40,913 nt of DNA from positions 1 to 40,913 of the forward strand of contig DATKZS010000189.1 in the NCBI GenBank assembly GCA_035527835.1, in the 5' to 3' direction. Under the pieces are notes generated by a model that saw only the letters and a list, made by a program, of their open reading frames with translations, ran no database searches and was not told where the DNA came from. Positions 1 to 7,284 of the stretch are shown in pieces. Numbering within the stretch: position 1 is the first letter of the stretch; each line of letters opens with the position of its first letter. The translations under genes were made by a program, and so were the position numbers. This DNA is from DATKZS01 sp035527835 [NCBI: bacterium]. Its GTDB lineage: Bacteria; RBG-13-61-14.

Positions 1-266
1 TGGGCTTCATCCACGGCCTGGCCAAGGAGCGCCACGCCATCTATCGGCTGCGGGTGGTGGGATACGTGAATGACGTCGTGGTCCATCGCGACTTCCGCGG
101 CCGGGGCGTGGGCCGGACCTTGCTCGCGGCCCTCACCGCCGAGTTCAAGAAAGCCGGATTGACCCACGCCGAGCTGATGGTGGATGAGCTCAACGCCGGG
201 GCCCGCGGCCTCTATAATTCAGACGGCTTCCAACCCCGCCAGCTCCACCTCATAAAAAAACTATGA
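1..266 (+). CDS. GNAT-family N-acetyltransferase, C-terminal part (5' end outside window)
   Basis: The frame is already open at the left edge (codons from base 3) and ends at TGA 264-266, leaving the last 87 residues. The stretch VVHRDFRGRGVGRTLL is the acetyl-CoA pyrophosphate-binding motif A (R-x-x-G-x-G) of GNAT enzymes, and the later ARGLYNSDGF matches the motif-B pattern with a Tyr near the catalytic site. Family members move an acetyl group from acetyl-CoA to an amine on a small molecule, antibiotic or protein; nothing here identifies the substrate. A GTG at 54 could be read as a start, but conserved GNAT sequence continues upstream of it, so I treat the gene as cut by the window edge. 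It converges on the metallo-hydrolase gene across a palindromic repeat. Confidence 0.85.
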   Translation, partial: GFIHGLAKERHAIYRLRVVGYVNDVVVHRDFRGRGVGRTLLAALTAEFKKAGLTHAELMVDELNAGARGLYNSDGFQPRQLHLIKKL

Positions 267-316
267 GCAGTTCCTCGTGCCGCGAGGCGTCGCGCGGAAA
301 TCATGAGATATTTTTA

Positions 317-386
317 AGACAGGATTAACAGGATAAAAAACAAAAGGTGTATTCCGAAAATCCTGTAAATCCTGTTAATCCTGTCT
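317..386. repeat. Palindromic dispersed repeat, ACAGGATT family, copy 1
   Basis: Perfect 18-bp arms at 317-334 and 369-386 (AGACAGGATTAACAGGAT and its complement) surround a 34-nt A-rich loop. Each arm is made of 9-nt ACAGGATTW units. The repeat fills the gap between the convergent GNAT and metallo-hydrolase genes, so the RNA hairpin could end transcription from both sides, although no clean U-run follows the stem. A second copy lies at 23,154-23,233. Confidence 0.9.
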
Positions 387-409
387 GAAAATTCTCTGCT
401 CCGAGGCGC

Positions 410-1252
410 CTACAGCTCCGCCTTCACGCCCACGTGGGCGAAGGTGAACCGCTCCGGCATGGCCGCGGCCAGCCTGGCCTCGTTGAAAAATCCCGTGCAG
501 TGCGCCGTGCCGATCCGGTCAATGTCCAGGCCGGCGAGCGCGGCCAGGGTGGCCTCCACTTCCTCCGGCTTGCGCTCGACCAGGTGGGTGCCGCCCCAGA
601 CCGAGTGGACCTGGTCCACGCCGAGCCGCGACTTCAGGTGCCGGATGGTGTTGATCATGCCGCGGTGCGCGCAGCCCAGCACCACCGAAAGTCCGCGCTC
701 CGTGACCACCGCCAGCGCGGCGTCGTCCTTGAAATCATCGTCGCGCCGGCCGTCCTTTCCGTCCACGAAGAACCCCGCCTCGATCGTCTCGAACTCCGTC
801 ACCTGGGGGATGGCCGTGAAAAAATGCACGCCCGGCGCGAGCTCCAGCGAGTCGGTCACGAACTCGAAGCGCGCGCCCATGGCCTCGAGCTCGCTTTGCT
901 TCCACGGCAGGCCGATCGGGACCTCGATGACCTTGCCGAAGAACTCGCGCCGCGTCTTCTTGTTCTCGAAGCAATGCGGCTCGCACACCACGCGGCCGCC
1001 GCCCGCCGCCGCGAGCGCGTCCTTCAATCCGCCGGTATGGTCAAAGTGGCCGTGCGAGAGCGCGATCGCGTCCAGCTTTTTCAGGTCCACCCCCAGCGCG
1101 GCGGCGTTACGGGTGAGCGCCAGGCCCTGGCCCGTGTCCCACAAGATCCTCGCGCCCTCCGCCTCGATCAGCGCGCAAAAGCCGTGCTCTCCGACCAGGC
1201 CCTTGCTCAGCCCGACACGGTTTTCACAGACCACGGTAAGCTTCACGGTCAT
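410..1252 (-). CDS. Metallo-beta-lactamase-fold hydrolase, DHPS-like subgroup
   Basis: 280 residues. ALSHGHFDHTGGL near residue 65 is the H-x-H-x-D-H metal-binding motif of the metallo-beta-lactamase fold. Further ligand-type His residues sit in VLGCAHRGM, GGTHLVERK and the C-terminal GTAHCTGFF. The last pattern and the overall size match the subgroup annotated as 7,8-dihydropterin-6-methyl-4-(beta-D-ribofuranosyl)aminobenzene-5'-phosphate synthase-like. Archaeal members have been linked to methanopterin synthesis, but bacterial members mostly lack a proven reaction, so only a di-metal hydrolase is claimed. No signal peptide, so cytoplasmic. AAGGTG sits 6 nt before the ATG. The gene starts 12 nt after the cation transporter stop and is probably cotranscribed with it. 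Confidence 0.85.
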   Translation of the reverse strand: MTVKLTVVCENRVGLSKGLVGEHGFCALIEAEGARILWDTGQGLALTRNAAALGVDLKKLDAIALSHGHFDHTGGLKDALAAAGGGRVVCEPHCFENKKTRREFFGKVIEVPIGLPWKQSELEAMGARFEFVTDSLELAPGVHFFTAIPQVTEFETIEAGFFVDGKDGRRDDDFKDDAALAVVTERGLSVVLGCAHRGMINTIRHLKSRLGVDQVHSVWGGTHLVERKPEEVEATLAALAGLDIDRIGTAHCTGFFNEARLAAAMPERFTFAHVGVKAEL

Positions 1253-1264
1253 GATTGCACCTTT

Positions 1265-2233
1265 TCATTTCGCGTCCGAGCCGCGTTTTCCCCTGCAAGC
1301 ATCGGGGGGAGCGGCAGTCGGGTCATAGGGTTCAAGATGAGTGACCACGTCCACCACGTTGGGCCCTTTTTCGATCAGGCGCTTTTTCACGTCCATGGAG
1401 ATGTCGTGTCCCTGCTTGACGTTCAGAAAGCCTTCCACCTGGACGTGCAGGTCCACCTGGAGGCCGTAGCCCAACTGACGCGTGCGGACGCGGTGGACGG
1501 ACCTGACGCCGGGCGTGGAAAGGCTGATCTCCGCGATGGCGTTGCAGATTTCGGGGGGCGCGGCCGAGTCCGAGAGCTCCTTTAACGCGGGCCAGGCGAT
1601 TTTCCAGGCGGCCTGCAGGATGAACGCGGAAACGAGGATGGCGCCCAGGTGGTCGAGGAAGGTCCAGCCCGGAAAGAAGCGGGCGCCGGCGATGGCCGCG
1701 GCCACCGGGACCGAGCTGAGCGCGTCGGAGCGGTGGTGCCAGGCGTTGGCCACGACCGCGTTCGACTTGACCCGCTTCCCCACCAGCACGGTCCATTGAT
1801 AGAGGGCCTCCTTGCTGATGATGGAGGCGAGGGCGGCGATCAGGGTGATCAACCCGGGCGGGCTCGCGTGCATTTCGTGGAGCGTGGTAATGGCCTTGTA
1901 GCCGATGCCGATGGCCACGATGGCGAGGGCCAGGCCGATCAGCATGGTGATGATGGTCTCGATGCGGCGGTGGCCGTGCGGGTGCGAGTCATCGGGCGGG
2001 GCCGTCCAGTAATTGACCCCGACCAGGACGGCCACGTCGGTGGTGGTGTCGGAAAGGCTGTGGAAACCGTCCGCGATGATGGCCTGGCTCGAGCCGATGA
2101 TCCCGCAGAAAATCTTGAAGCCGGAGAGCAGGATGTTGATGACCATGCCGGTCCAGGTGACCACCTTGACCTGCTTCACCTGCATGGCACCGCCGGCCGG
2201 ATCGTTGGCCGCGGATGGCAGCGGGTCTGTCAT
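1265..2233 (-). CDS. Cation diffusion facilitator (CDF) family transporter
   Basis: About 322 residues from the ATG at 2,233, chosen because AAGGGGG lies just upstream and the conserved sequence begins soon after; a longer frame reaches 2,320 but its extra residues look non-coding. The protein shows the CDF transport-site pairs: ADGFHSLSDTTTD in TM2 and NAWHHRSDAL in TM5 (H-x3-D), within about six hydrophobic segments. A cytoplasmic domain of roughly 90 residues follows (TPGVRSVHRVRTRQLG, then DLHVQVEGFL), as expected for the metallochaperone-like C-terminus. Family members export Zn2+, Fe2+, Mn2+ or Co2+ in exchange for protons; metal preference cannot be read safely. It is the first gene of a two-gene unit with the metallo-hydrolase. 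Confidence 0.9.
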   Translation of the reverse strand: MTDPLPSAANDPAGGAMQVKQVKVVTWTGMVINILLSGFKIFCGIIGSSQAIIADGFHSLSDTTTDVAVLVGVNYWTAPPDDSHPHGHRRIETIITMLIGLALAIVAIGIGYKAITTLHEMHASPPGLITLIAALASIISKEALYQWTVLVGKRVKSNAVVANAWHHRSDALSSVPVAAAIAGARFFPGWTFLDHLGAILVSAFILQAAWKIAWPALKELSDSAAPPEICNAIAEISLSTPGVRSVHRVRTRQLGYGLQVDLHVQVEGFLNVKQGHDISMDVKKRLIEKGPNVVDVVTHLEPYDPTAAPPDACRGKRGSDAK

Positions 2234-2385
2234 CTCGGTCCCCCTTGCATCAAAATCCCGGGAATAAGAACCCGGACGCGCGGACTTGAAGAATGGCCAT
2301 GAGTTGCGGGGAGAAGTCAAAGATAAATGCGCTCACTCATAAAAAAGGATAGGGCATGGGATGGCTGCAATCAAGCAGTCGTCGT

Positions 2386-2421
2386 CCCGCGCGGCGCGGC
2401 TCCGAGACCCCGCCGCGCGGG
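2386..2421. other. Strong GC hairpin downstream of the ACT gene
   Basis: Perfect 11-bp arms CCCGCGCGGCG (2,386-2,396) and its complement (2,411-2,421) enclose a 14-nt loop. It lies 22 nt past the stop of the leftward ACT gene, where a terminator would be expected, but no T-run follows in that direction. It could act as a 3' stabilising or Rho-assisted structure. Confidence 0.5.
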
Positions 2422-2443
2422 GAAACGCTGGAACGGTCTTATT

Positions 2444-2887
2444 TCACGGTTTGATGAGCCGATACTTGGCGGCTTTAAGCGCGGCTTCCGCCGCCGCGAC
2501 GGCCCTGGTCCCCACGATGATCACGCTGTCGCAGCCTTCCGGGCCGCAGCCGCAGGCGTCCTCGCCGCAGGCGCAGGTGGAGGCGTAGAGATACTCCACG
2601 TTGATCTTCCGGGCCTTGAGCGGAGCCAGCATCCGGGCCAGCGCGCCGGGCCGGTCCTTGACCACCACCGCCAGCACCGGAGTGCTGGACACGGGAAGGC
2701 CCTTCTTCTTGAGCTCCTTCACCGCCCTGGCGGGGTTGTCCGCGACCAGGCGCAGGAGCCCGAGGTCAGAGTTCTCCACCACGCTCGCCGCGCGCACGTT
2801 CACCTTGGCCCGGGCCAATACGGAAAGCGCGTCCGCCGCCTTGCCCGGAGAGTTCTGGATTACCACCGTGAGTTGTGTGATCGCCAT
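2444..2887 (-). CDS. Tandem ACT-domain protein with Cys-rich loop
   Basis: 147 residues with two ACT repeats: ITQLTVVIQNSPGKAADAL (residues 3-66 approx.) and TPVLAVVVKDRPGALARML (69-147). ACT domains bind amino acids or similar small ligands at dimer interfaces; two-ACT proteins without a catalytic domain are usually regulators. Second-domain oddity: the loop after NVEYLYAST holds five Cys (C105, C107, C112, C114, C119) spaced C-x-C-x4-C-x-C-x4-C, where most ACT proteins have a short turn, suggesting a metal or Fe-S site. AAAGGAGG precedes the ATG and a good promoter lies upstream, so the gene is probably transcribed alone. Ligand unknown. Confidence 0.85.
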   Translation of the reverse strand: MAITQLTVVIQNSPGKAADALSVLARAKVNVRAASVVENSDLGLLRLVADNPARAVKELKKKGLPVSSTPVLAVVVKDRPGALARMLAPLKARKINVEYLYASTCACGEDACGCGPEGCDSVIIVGTRAVAAAEAALKAAKYRLIKP

Positions 2888-2915
2888 GTCTTCCTCCTTT
2901 CTTTCATGCTAAGCA

Positions 2916-2944
2916 AACATAATACACCGGGATTGCGGAGTCAA
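2916..2944 (-). promoter_or_regulatory. Sigma-70-type promoter for the ACT gene
   Basis: On the minus strand, TTGACT (2,944-2,939), a 17-nt spacer and TATGTT (2,921-2,916) make a near-consensus promoter. Transcription would begin near 2,909, giving a leader of about 22 nt that contains AAAGGAGG. Confidence 0.65.
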
Positions 2945-3047
2945 GATGAAAGAGGGGAATGACGCGCCGTATTCCGTACGTACCGGGTCAGAGCTTCAGT
3001 TTTCAGTTATTTATTTCTGTAAAAGTAATGCCGCCACAAAAGGTGGG

Positions 3048-3093
3048 GCCGACACTCCTGTCGGCCCGGGCGCGGGGACAAGAGTGTCCCCGC
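3048..3093. repeat. Paired small hairpins (GCCGACA / GGGGACA)
   Basis: Two back-to-back hairpins: GCCGACA-CTCC-TGTCGGC (3,048-3,065) and GCGGGGACA-AGAG-TGTCCCCGC (3,072-3,093), both with 4-nt loops. The two stems share the GACA/TGTC core and form a REP-like unit in otherwise gene-free DNA 160 bp upstream of the ACT gene. Confidence 0.75.
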
Positions 3094-3197
3094 CACCGCG
3101 AGTAAGCATGGCATTCTGGCACGCCTTCCGGGCTGAAAGCGTACTTTTATTAAAATAATTAATTAAATAAATTAATGTTTTTTCCATAATTTTCTTC

Positions 3198-3226
3198 TTG
3201 ACAGGAATTAATTGGTCTGTTATATT
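3198..3226 (+). promoter_or_regulatory. Near-perfect sigma-70 promoter upstream of the Rrf2 gene
   Basis: TTGACA (3,198-3,203), a 17-nt spacer and TATATT (3,221-3,226). The preceding 60 bases (3,138-3,197) are A/T tracts that could act as an UP element, making this potentially the strongest promoter in the window. It points at the Rrf2 gene 310 nt downstream, with no other gene between. Confidence 0.75.
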
Positions 3227-3235
3227 TAGTAATAG

Positions 3236-3264
3236 CTAATTCCTATAGGACTAATCGGAATTAG
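3236..3264. promoter_or_regulatory. Operator-like inverted repeat just downstream of the Rrf2 promoter
   Basis: CTAATTCC (3,236-3,243) and GGAATTAG (3,257-3,264) are a perfect 8-bp inverted repeat with a 13-nt spacer, and CCTATAGG (3,242-3,249) is a second palindrome overlapping the left half. Another GGAATTA lies inside the promoter spacer at 3,204-3,210. The predicted start of transcription is near 3,233, so a bound dimer would block initiation. Rrf2 proteins bind AT-rich inverted repeats and often autoregulate; assigning this site to the downstream Rrf2 protein is inference. Confidence 0.5.
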
Positions 3265-3536
3265 AAAATTTTAATGATTACCGCACCATAAGTTCCACAC
3301 CACTCATCTTGACGCTCACCGGTTAATCCGCAAGGGACAGGCGGTTTTTTTGAAAACGGCGGTCGCAATCCCATGATAAATTCAGAAAATAGTAGCCAGG
3401 AGCACGTAGCCGGTAGCCAGGGAAGAAGGTCACGGGTGCTGAAAGAGGATCGCGGAACGAGGATCGAGGAGCGAGGTTCCCGGAAAATTCCCTTGATCCC
3501 CGCTCCTCGCTTCTCGCCCCTTTTTATGGTCATGAC
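3265..3536 (+). other. 272-nt untranslated stretch with repeat insertion before the Rrf2 start
   Basis: No convincing gene. A short hairpin with a T7 run (3,328-3,351) could act as a weak attenuator. From about 3,380 the DNA is simple direct and inverted repeat material: GTAGCCAGG/GTAGCCGG tandem copies, then 15-bp arms GAGGATCGAGGAGCG (3,459-3,473) and a complementary arm at 3,501-3,515 with 2 mismatches. The repeat runs to within about 20 bases of the Rrf2 ATG and leaves no recognisable ribosome site there. A 90-codon minus-strand frame here is translated repeat and is not believed. Confidence 0.6.
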
Positions 3537-3995
3537 ATGAAGATATCCACCCGCGCCAGGTATTCGATCAGGTTGATGATCTACCTCGCCGACAACGGCG
3601 GGACGGAGGTCCCGATCGGCCTGTCACATGTCGCGGAGAAGCAGAACCTTTCCATGCGCTACCTGGAGCAGCTGGTGGTGCCGCTCAAGAACGCGTCGCT
3701 GATAAAGAGCGTTGCGGGCAAGCACGGGGGCTATCTTTTGGCGCGGGATGCGCGTGAGATCAAGATCGGGGAGATCGTGGAGGCCGCGATCGGGCCGATC
3801 AAGCTTTTGGAATGTCTGGACCCGGATACCGTTTGCGGCTTCAAGGAGCAGTGCAACTCGCGGCGGATGTGGGGCCTGATCAACACGCGGATCACCGACG
3901 TGCTCTACGATTACACGCTCGATGACCTCTCGGAAAAGCGGATGATGGAGGCAGGGAAGGGCGCGGCGGCGGAGCCGGCCGTGCCGGGGTGCTGA
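3537..3995 (+). CDS. Rrf2 family transcriptional regulator, Fe-S type (IscR-like)
   Basis: 152 residues. The N-terminal winged helix (MKISTRARYSIRLMIYLA, then LSHVAEKQNLSMRYLEQLV and AGKHGGYLLAR) is typical of Rrf2 proteins. C93, C100 and C106 (C-x6-C-x5-C) lie where IscR, NsrR and RsrR carry the [Fe-S] ligands, so this is probably a cluster-bearing sensor of iron-sulfur status, NO or redox state. Length is normal. No Shine-Dalgarno precedes the ATG at 3,537, which follows repeat DNA; translation may be weak or leader-dependent. It lies directly before the DsrMK-like operon, whose many Fe-S centres make it a plausible target, and it may control its own promoter through the inverted repeat at 3,236-3,264. 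Confidence 0.9.
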   Translation: MKISTRARYSIRLMIYLADNGGTEVPIGLSHVAEKQNLSMRYLEQLVVPLKNASLIKSVAGKHGGYLLARDAREIKIGEIVEAAIGPIKLLECLDPDTVCGFKEQCNSRRMWGLINTRITDVLYDYTLDDLSEKRMMEAGKGAAAEPAVPGC

Positions 3996-4022
3996 GGGGA
4001 TGGGACGGGATCAAGATACTGG

Positions 4023-4095
4023 AACCACGGATGAACACGGATAAACACGGATAATATTCTTTTTCATCAGTGTTTATCTGTGTTCATCCGTGGTT
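4023..4095. repeat. Palindromic dispersed repeat, CACGGATRAA family
   Basis: 26-bp arms at 4,023-4,048 and 4,070-4,095 with one mismatch and a 21-nt loop. The left arm is three 10-nt units of the form CACGGATRAA. It fills most of the gap between the Rrf2 gene and the DsrM-like gene and would form a long hairpin in RNA read from either side. Confidence 0.9.
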
Positions 4096-4187
4096 AGGAA
4101 GAAAACCTTCTGCACCGCGCAAAATTCGACGGGGTTGAACGTTATGGCGTTACTAGGCCGAAATAGAAAGGATCAAGGAGAGGAGCA

Positions 4188-5156
4188 ATGAGCAGTATGT
4201 TTCCGCACTTATTGACGTACGCCGCCGTCCTGGCCTTCGCGGGGGTGGCGGGGTACCGGTTTTTCCGGATTTACAGCATGCCCATGCACCTTCGGTGGGA
4301 GCTGTACCCGGTGGCGCACGAGCCGGGCAAGAAGGCGAGTTACGGCGGGTCCATGCTCGAGGAGGTGGGCTGGTGGAAGAAGCCGCGGGAGACCTCGTGG
4401 ATCAACATGCTCAAGGTGATGGTCCCGGAGATGACGCTCCTGGTGGCGCTGTTCGAGCACAACCGGAAGATGTGGTACCGCTCGTTCCCGTTCCATTTCG
4501 GGCTTTACATCCTGGCGGGGATGATCGGGCTGATCTTGCTGGGCGGGGTGATGGAGCTGTTCGGGGTGTACGTGGGACCGGGCGCGTCGCCGGGATCGGC
4601 GGTTTATTACCTGACCCAGGCGGCGGCGCTGTTCGGGCTCGGGCTGGCCACGGTAGGGGCCGCTGGCCTTCTCCATGCCCGCCTGTTCGACCCGGAGCTC
4701 AAGGGCTACACCTCGCCGGCCATGATCTTCAACCTGCTCTTCTTCCTGGCCGCCTTTGCCGCGGCCTGGCTCACCTTCATTTTCGTGGACACCGGGTTCG
4801 CGGCCACCCGCTCGTTCGTGCAGAGCCTCATCACCTTTGAGCTGAACGCTGTGCTGGGCGGCGGCCACCTCTCCTGGGCCGGCCGTCTGGCCATGACCGT
4901 GGAGATCGTGCTGGCCATGGCGCTCCTCGCCTACATCCCGATGACGCACATGGCCCATTTCTTCGTCAAGTGGTTCACCTGGGACAAGGTGAGGTGGGAC
5001 GACGAGCCTAACGTCCCGGGCGGCGAGATCGAGCAGAAGATCGGGACCTACGTGCAGTACCCGGTGACCTGGGCCGCGCCCCACCTGGCCGCGGACGGGA
5101 AGAAAAACTGGCTGGACATCGCCACCGAGGGAGTAAAAGGAGAGCAGGGAAAATGA
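4188..5156 (+). CDS. Membrane cytochrome b subunit, DsrM/NarI-like
   Basis: 322 residues with five clear membrane segments (about 7-28, 103-127, 138-163, 178-200, 231-260). His candidates for b-type haem are H103, H163, H227, H254 and H257, in the pattern of the nitrate reductase gamma/HdrE/DsrM family. Such subunits anchor the complex and pass electrons between menaquinone and the cytoplasmic Fe-S partner. AAGGAGAGGAG lies upstream of the ATG, and the stop overlaps the next start by 4 bases (ATGA), so the two are translationally coupled. Size and partner match DsrM of DsrMK better than the short HdrE. TmcC and HdrE remain alternatives. No dsrA, dsrB, dsrJ, dsrO or dsrP lies in the window. 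Confidence 0.8.
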   Translation: MSSMFPHLLTYAAVLAFAGVAGYRFFRIYSMPMHLRWELYPVAHEPGKKASYGGSMLEEVGWWKKPRETSWINMLKVMVPEMTLLVALFEHNRKMWYRSFPFHFGLYILAGMIGLILLGGVMELFGVYVGPGASPGSAVYYLTQAAALFGLGLATVGAAGLLHARLFDPELKGYTSPAMIFNLLFFLAAFAAAWLTFIFVDTGFAATRSFVQSLITFELNAVLGGGHLSWAGRLAMTVEIVLAMALLAYIPMTHMAHFFVKWFTWDKVRWDDEPNVPGGEIEQKIGTYVQYPVTWAAPHLAADGKKNWLDIATEGVKGEQGK

Positions 5157-6766
5157 AGAACGTAAGAGTTGAGGACATCGGCAAGCCTTCGGACCAGCTC
5201 ACGCACGTGGACCCGGCCGAGTGTGTTCCGCTTCCCGCGCCCTACAACCTGCCGGACGCGGCGCCGAAATGGCCGCCGCTCTCGGACAAGGCCAAGGCTG
5301 CGTACGAGAGCTCGCTCGACGACACCATCGCCGTCTCCATTCCCAAGCCCAAGACCAAGGAGGAGGAGGACGAGCTGGTGGCGAAATTTCTGTCCGGTCT
5401 GCAGAAGCTCTTCACCAAGGAGAACAACTGGACGTTCCTCCAGCCGCTGGTGCTTTCCATGGAGCATTGCGCCAAGTGCCAGACCTGCTCCGAGGCCTGC
5501 CACATCTTCGAGATGAGCGGTCACAACCCGGTGTACCGCCCGACCTACCGCTCCGACGCGCTCCGGCGCCTTTACTTCAAGCACGTGAAGCCGGGCGGCT
5601 CGCTGCTTTCCAAGTGGCGGCACGGCGACATTGACTTGAACTGGACCACGGTGGCGCGGCTGGCGGAGCTGTCGTACCGGTGCAACCTGTGCCGCCGCTG
5701 CGCGCAGACCTGCCCGGTGGGCGTGGACAACGGGCTGATCGCGCACGAGCTCCGGAAGCTGTTCAGCCAGGAGATGGGGATCAGCGCCAAGGAGCTGCAC
5801 GACCGGGGCGCGGTCTTGCAGCTCAAGGTCGGCTCTTCCACCGGCATGAACCCGGAGGTGGTCAAGGACAACATCGAGTTCATTGACGAGGACACCTCGG
5901 AGAAGACCGGCATGACCGTCAAGACGCCGTGGGACAAGAAGGGCGCCGAGCTGCTCTTGATCCACAACGCCGGCGAGATCATGGCCTGGCCGGAGAACCA
6001 CGGGGCGTTTGCCGCCATCCTCAACGCCGCCGGGGTGGACTGGACCATGTCCTCGGAGGCCCAGGACGCGCTCGGCTACGACAACATCAACTACGGGCTG
6101 TGGTACGACGACTTCATGCTGGCCAAGGTCGCGATCAAGCACGCCAAGGCCGCGAAGAACCTCGGGGTCAAGAAGATCGTGCTCGGCGAGTGCGGCCACG
6201 CCCACAAGGCGCTCACCGTGATCGCGGACCGGGTGCTGACCGGAGACTTGAACATCCCGCGCGAGAGCGCGCTCCCCATCCTCGAAGAGATCGTGTTCTC
6301 GGGCAAGATCAAGTTCGACCCGTCCCGCAACGACTTCCCGGTCACGCTGCACGACCCTTGCAACTACGTCAGGCTGATGGGCATCGTCGAGCCGCAGCGC
6401 CGCGTCATCCGTCACCTCGCGCCGCGGTTCCGCGAGATGGAGCCGCACGGCGTGTACAACTACTGCTGCGGAGGCGGCTCCGGCTTCGCCATCATGTCCG
6501 GCCACAACTTCATGGACTGGCGGGCCCAGGTCTCCGGCCGCAAGAAACTCCAGCAGATCCTGATCGCGTTCGAGGGCCAGCTCGACCCGTCCATACCCAA
6601 GTACGTGTGCGCGCCCTGCTCCAACTGCAAGGGCCAGATCCGAGACCTCTTCCAGTACTGGAACGTCTGGGAGAAGAGCAAGATCCTCTACGGCGGACTG
6701 GTCGAGCTCATCGTCAACGCCATGGCCGACGTCAAGCCCGGGTTCATCGAGTGGGAATGGCGGTGA
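5153..6766 (+). CDS. Fe-S and CCG-domain subunit, DsrK/HdrD-like
   Basis: 537 residues. Two classical [4Fe-4S] motifs are visible, C106-x2-C109-x2-C112-x3-C116 and C177-x2-C180-x2-C183-x3-C187, followed by a CCG-type catalytic region (GECGHA, HDPCNYVRLMG, NYCCGGGSGF, CAPCSNCKGQ). In HdrD and DsrK the CCG region holds the special cluster that cleaves disulfides; in DsrMK the substrate is the DsrC trisulfide. No signal peptide, so it sits on the cytoplasmic face of the DsrM-like anchor encoded immediately upstream with a 4-base overlap. An N-terminal extension of about 90 residues precedes the first cluster, as in DsrK. TmcB is the main alternative; the family cannot be separated further by eye. 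Confidence 0.85.
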   Translation: MKNVRVEDIGKPSDQLTHVDPAECVPLPAPYNLPDAAPKWPPLSDKAKAAYESSLDDTIAVSIPKPKTKEEEDELVAKFLSGLQKLFTKENNWTFLQPLVLSMEHCAKCQTCSEACHIFEMSGHNPVYRPTYRSDALRRLYFKHVKPGGSLLSKWRHGDIDLNWTTVARLAELSYRCNLCRRCAQTCPVGVDNGLIAHELRKLFSQEMGISAKELHDRGAVLQLKVGSSTGMNPEVVKDNIEFIDEDTSEKTGMTVKTPWDKKGAELLLIHNAGEIMAWPENHGAFAAILNAAGVDWTMSSEAQDALGYDNINYGLWYDDFMLAKVAIKHAKAAKNLGVKKIVLGECGHAHKALTVIADRVLTGDLNIPRESALPILEEIVFSGKIKFDPSRNDFPVTLHDPCNYVRLMGIVEPQRRVIRHLAPRFREMEPHGVYNYCCGGGSGFAIMSGHNFMDWRAQVSGRKKLQQILIAFEGQLDPSIPKYVCAPCSNCKGQIRDLFQYWNVWEKSKILYGGLVELIVNAMADVKPGFIEWEWR

Positions 6767-6876
6767 CGGGGAAGTATGTCGTATGGCGTATGTCGTATGT
6801 CGCCGGACGGCCCACATAGCTTGCTATGCGGGCGCCGCAAGGCGTGGGATGGAATGCTGATGGGGATGAGGTCGTC

Positions 6877-7278
6877 ATGACCGATGGCGCGAAAAAAATT
6901 CTGATCGTGGACGACGAGCCGGACCTGGGCACGTACCTGGCCGTGCTGCTCGGCGACCAGGGCTACCGGACCTACCAGGCCCGGAGCGGCGAGGAAGCGT
7001 TAAAGGCCGCCGCCATGTTCTTGCCCGACCTGATCTGCCTGGATATAATGATGCCGCGACAGTCCGGGATCGCGCTGTATCAGAAGCTTAAAAAAGACCC
7101 GCGCTTCAGAAACGTCCCGGCCGTCTTCATCAGCGCCTTCAGCACCGCGCGCGACTTCACCGGCCCGGGCTTCCGCAAGCTCATCCCCGACGCCGGCGTG
7201 CCCGAGCCTGAAGCCTACATCGAGAAGCCGGTGGACGCGGCGCGGCTGCTCGAGGTCATCGCCGGGATCATCGGATAG
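6877..7278 (+). CDS. Stand-alone receiver-domain response regulator
   Basis: 133 residues from the ATG at 6,877, chosen because GGATGAGG precedes it and the receiver fold begins at once (KKILIVDDEPDLGTYL); a longer frame to 6,826 adds unlikely sequence. Acidic pocket DD12-13, phospho-acceptor D56 in LICLDIMMP, and the conserved Lys in YIEKPVD are all present. There is no output domain. An insert of about 20 residues (DFTGPGFRKLIPDAGVPEPE) enlarges the region between strand 4 and the Lys. The kinase starts 6 nt after this stop, so the two form an operon and the kinase is the likely phosphodonor. Confidence 0.9.
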   Translation: MTDGAKKILIVDDEPDLGTYLAVLLGDQGYRTYQARSGEEALKAAAMFLPDLICLDIMMPRQSGIALYQKLKKDPRFRNVPAVFISAFSTARDFTGPGFRKLIPDAGVPEPEAYIEKPVDAARLLEVIAGIIG

Positions 7279-7284
7279 GGAATT

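Noticed and set aside
3261-3533. 90-codon minus-strand frame
   Set aside because: It translates simple repeat DNA and the promoter/operator region, with repeated PRSS-type residues from the GAGGATCGAGG repeats.
5048-6817. 589-codon minus-strand frame opposite the DsrK-like gene
   Set aside because: High-GC codon bias opens antisense frames; the translation is low-complexity (Val/Leu/Asp/Arg-rich) without domains, while the plus strand has Fe-S and CCG motifs.
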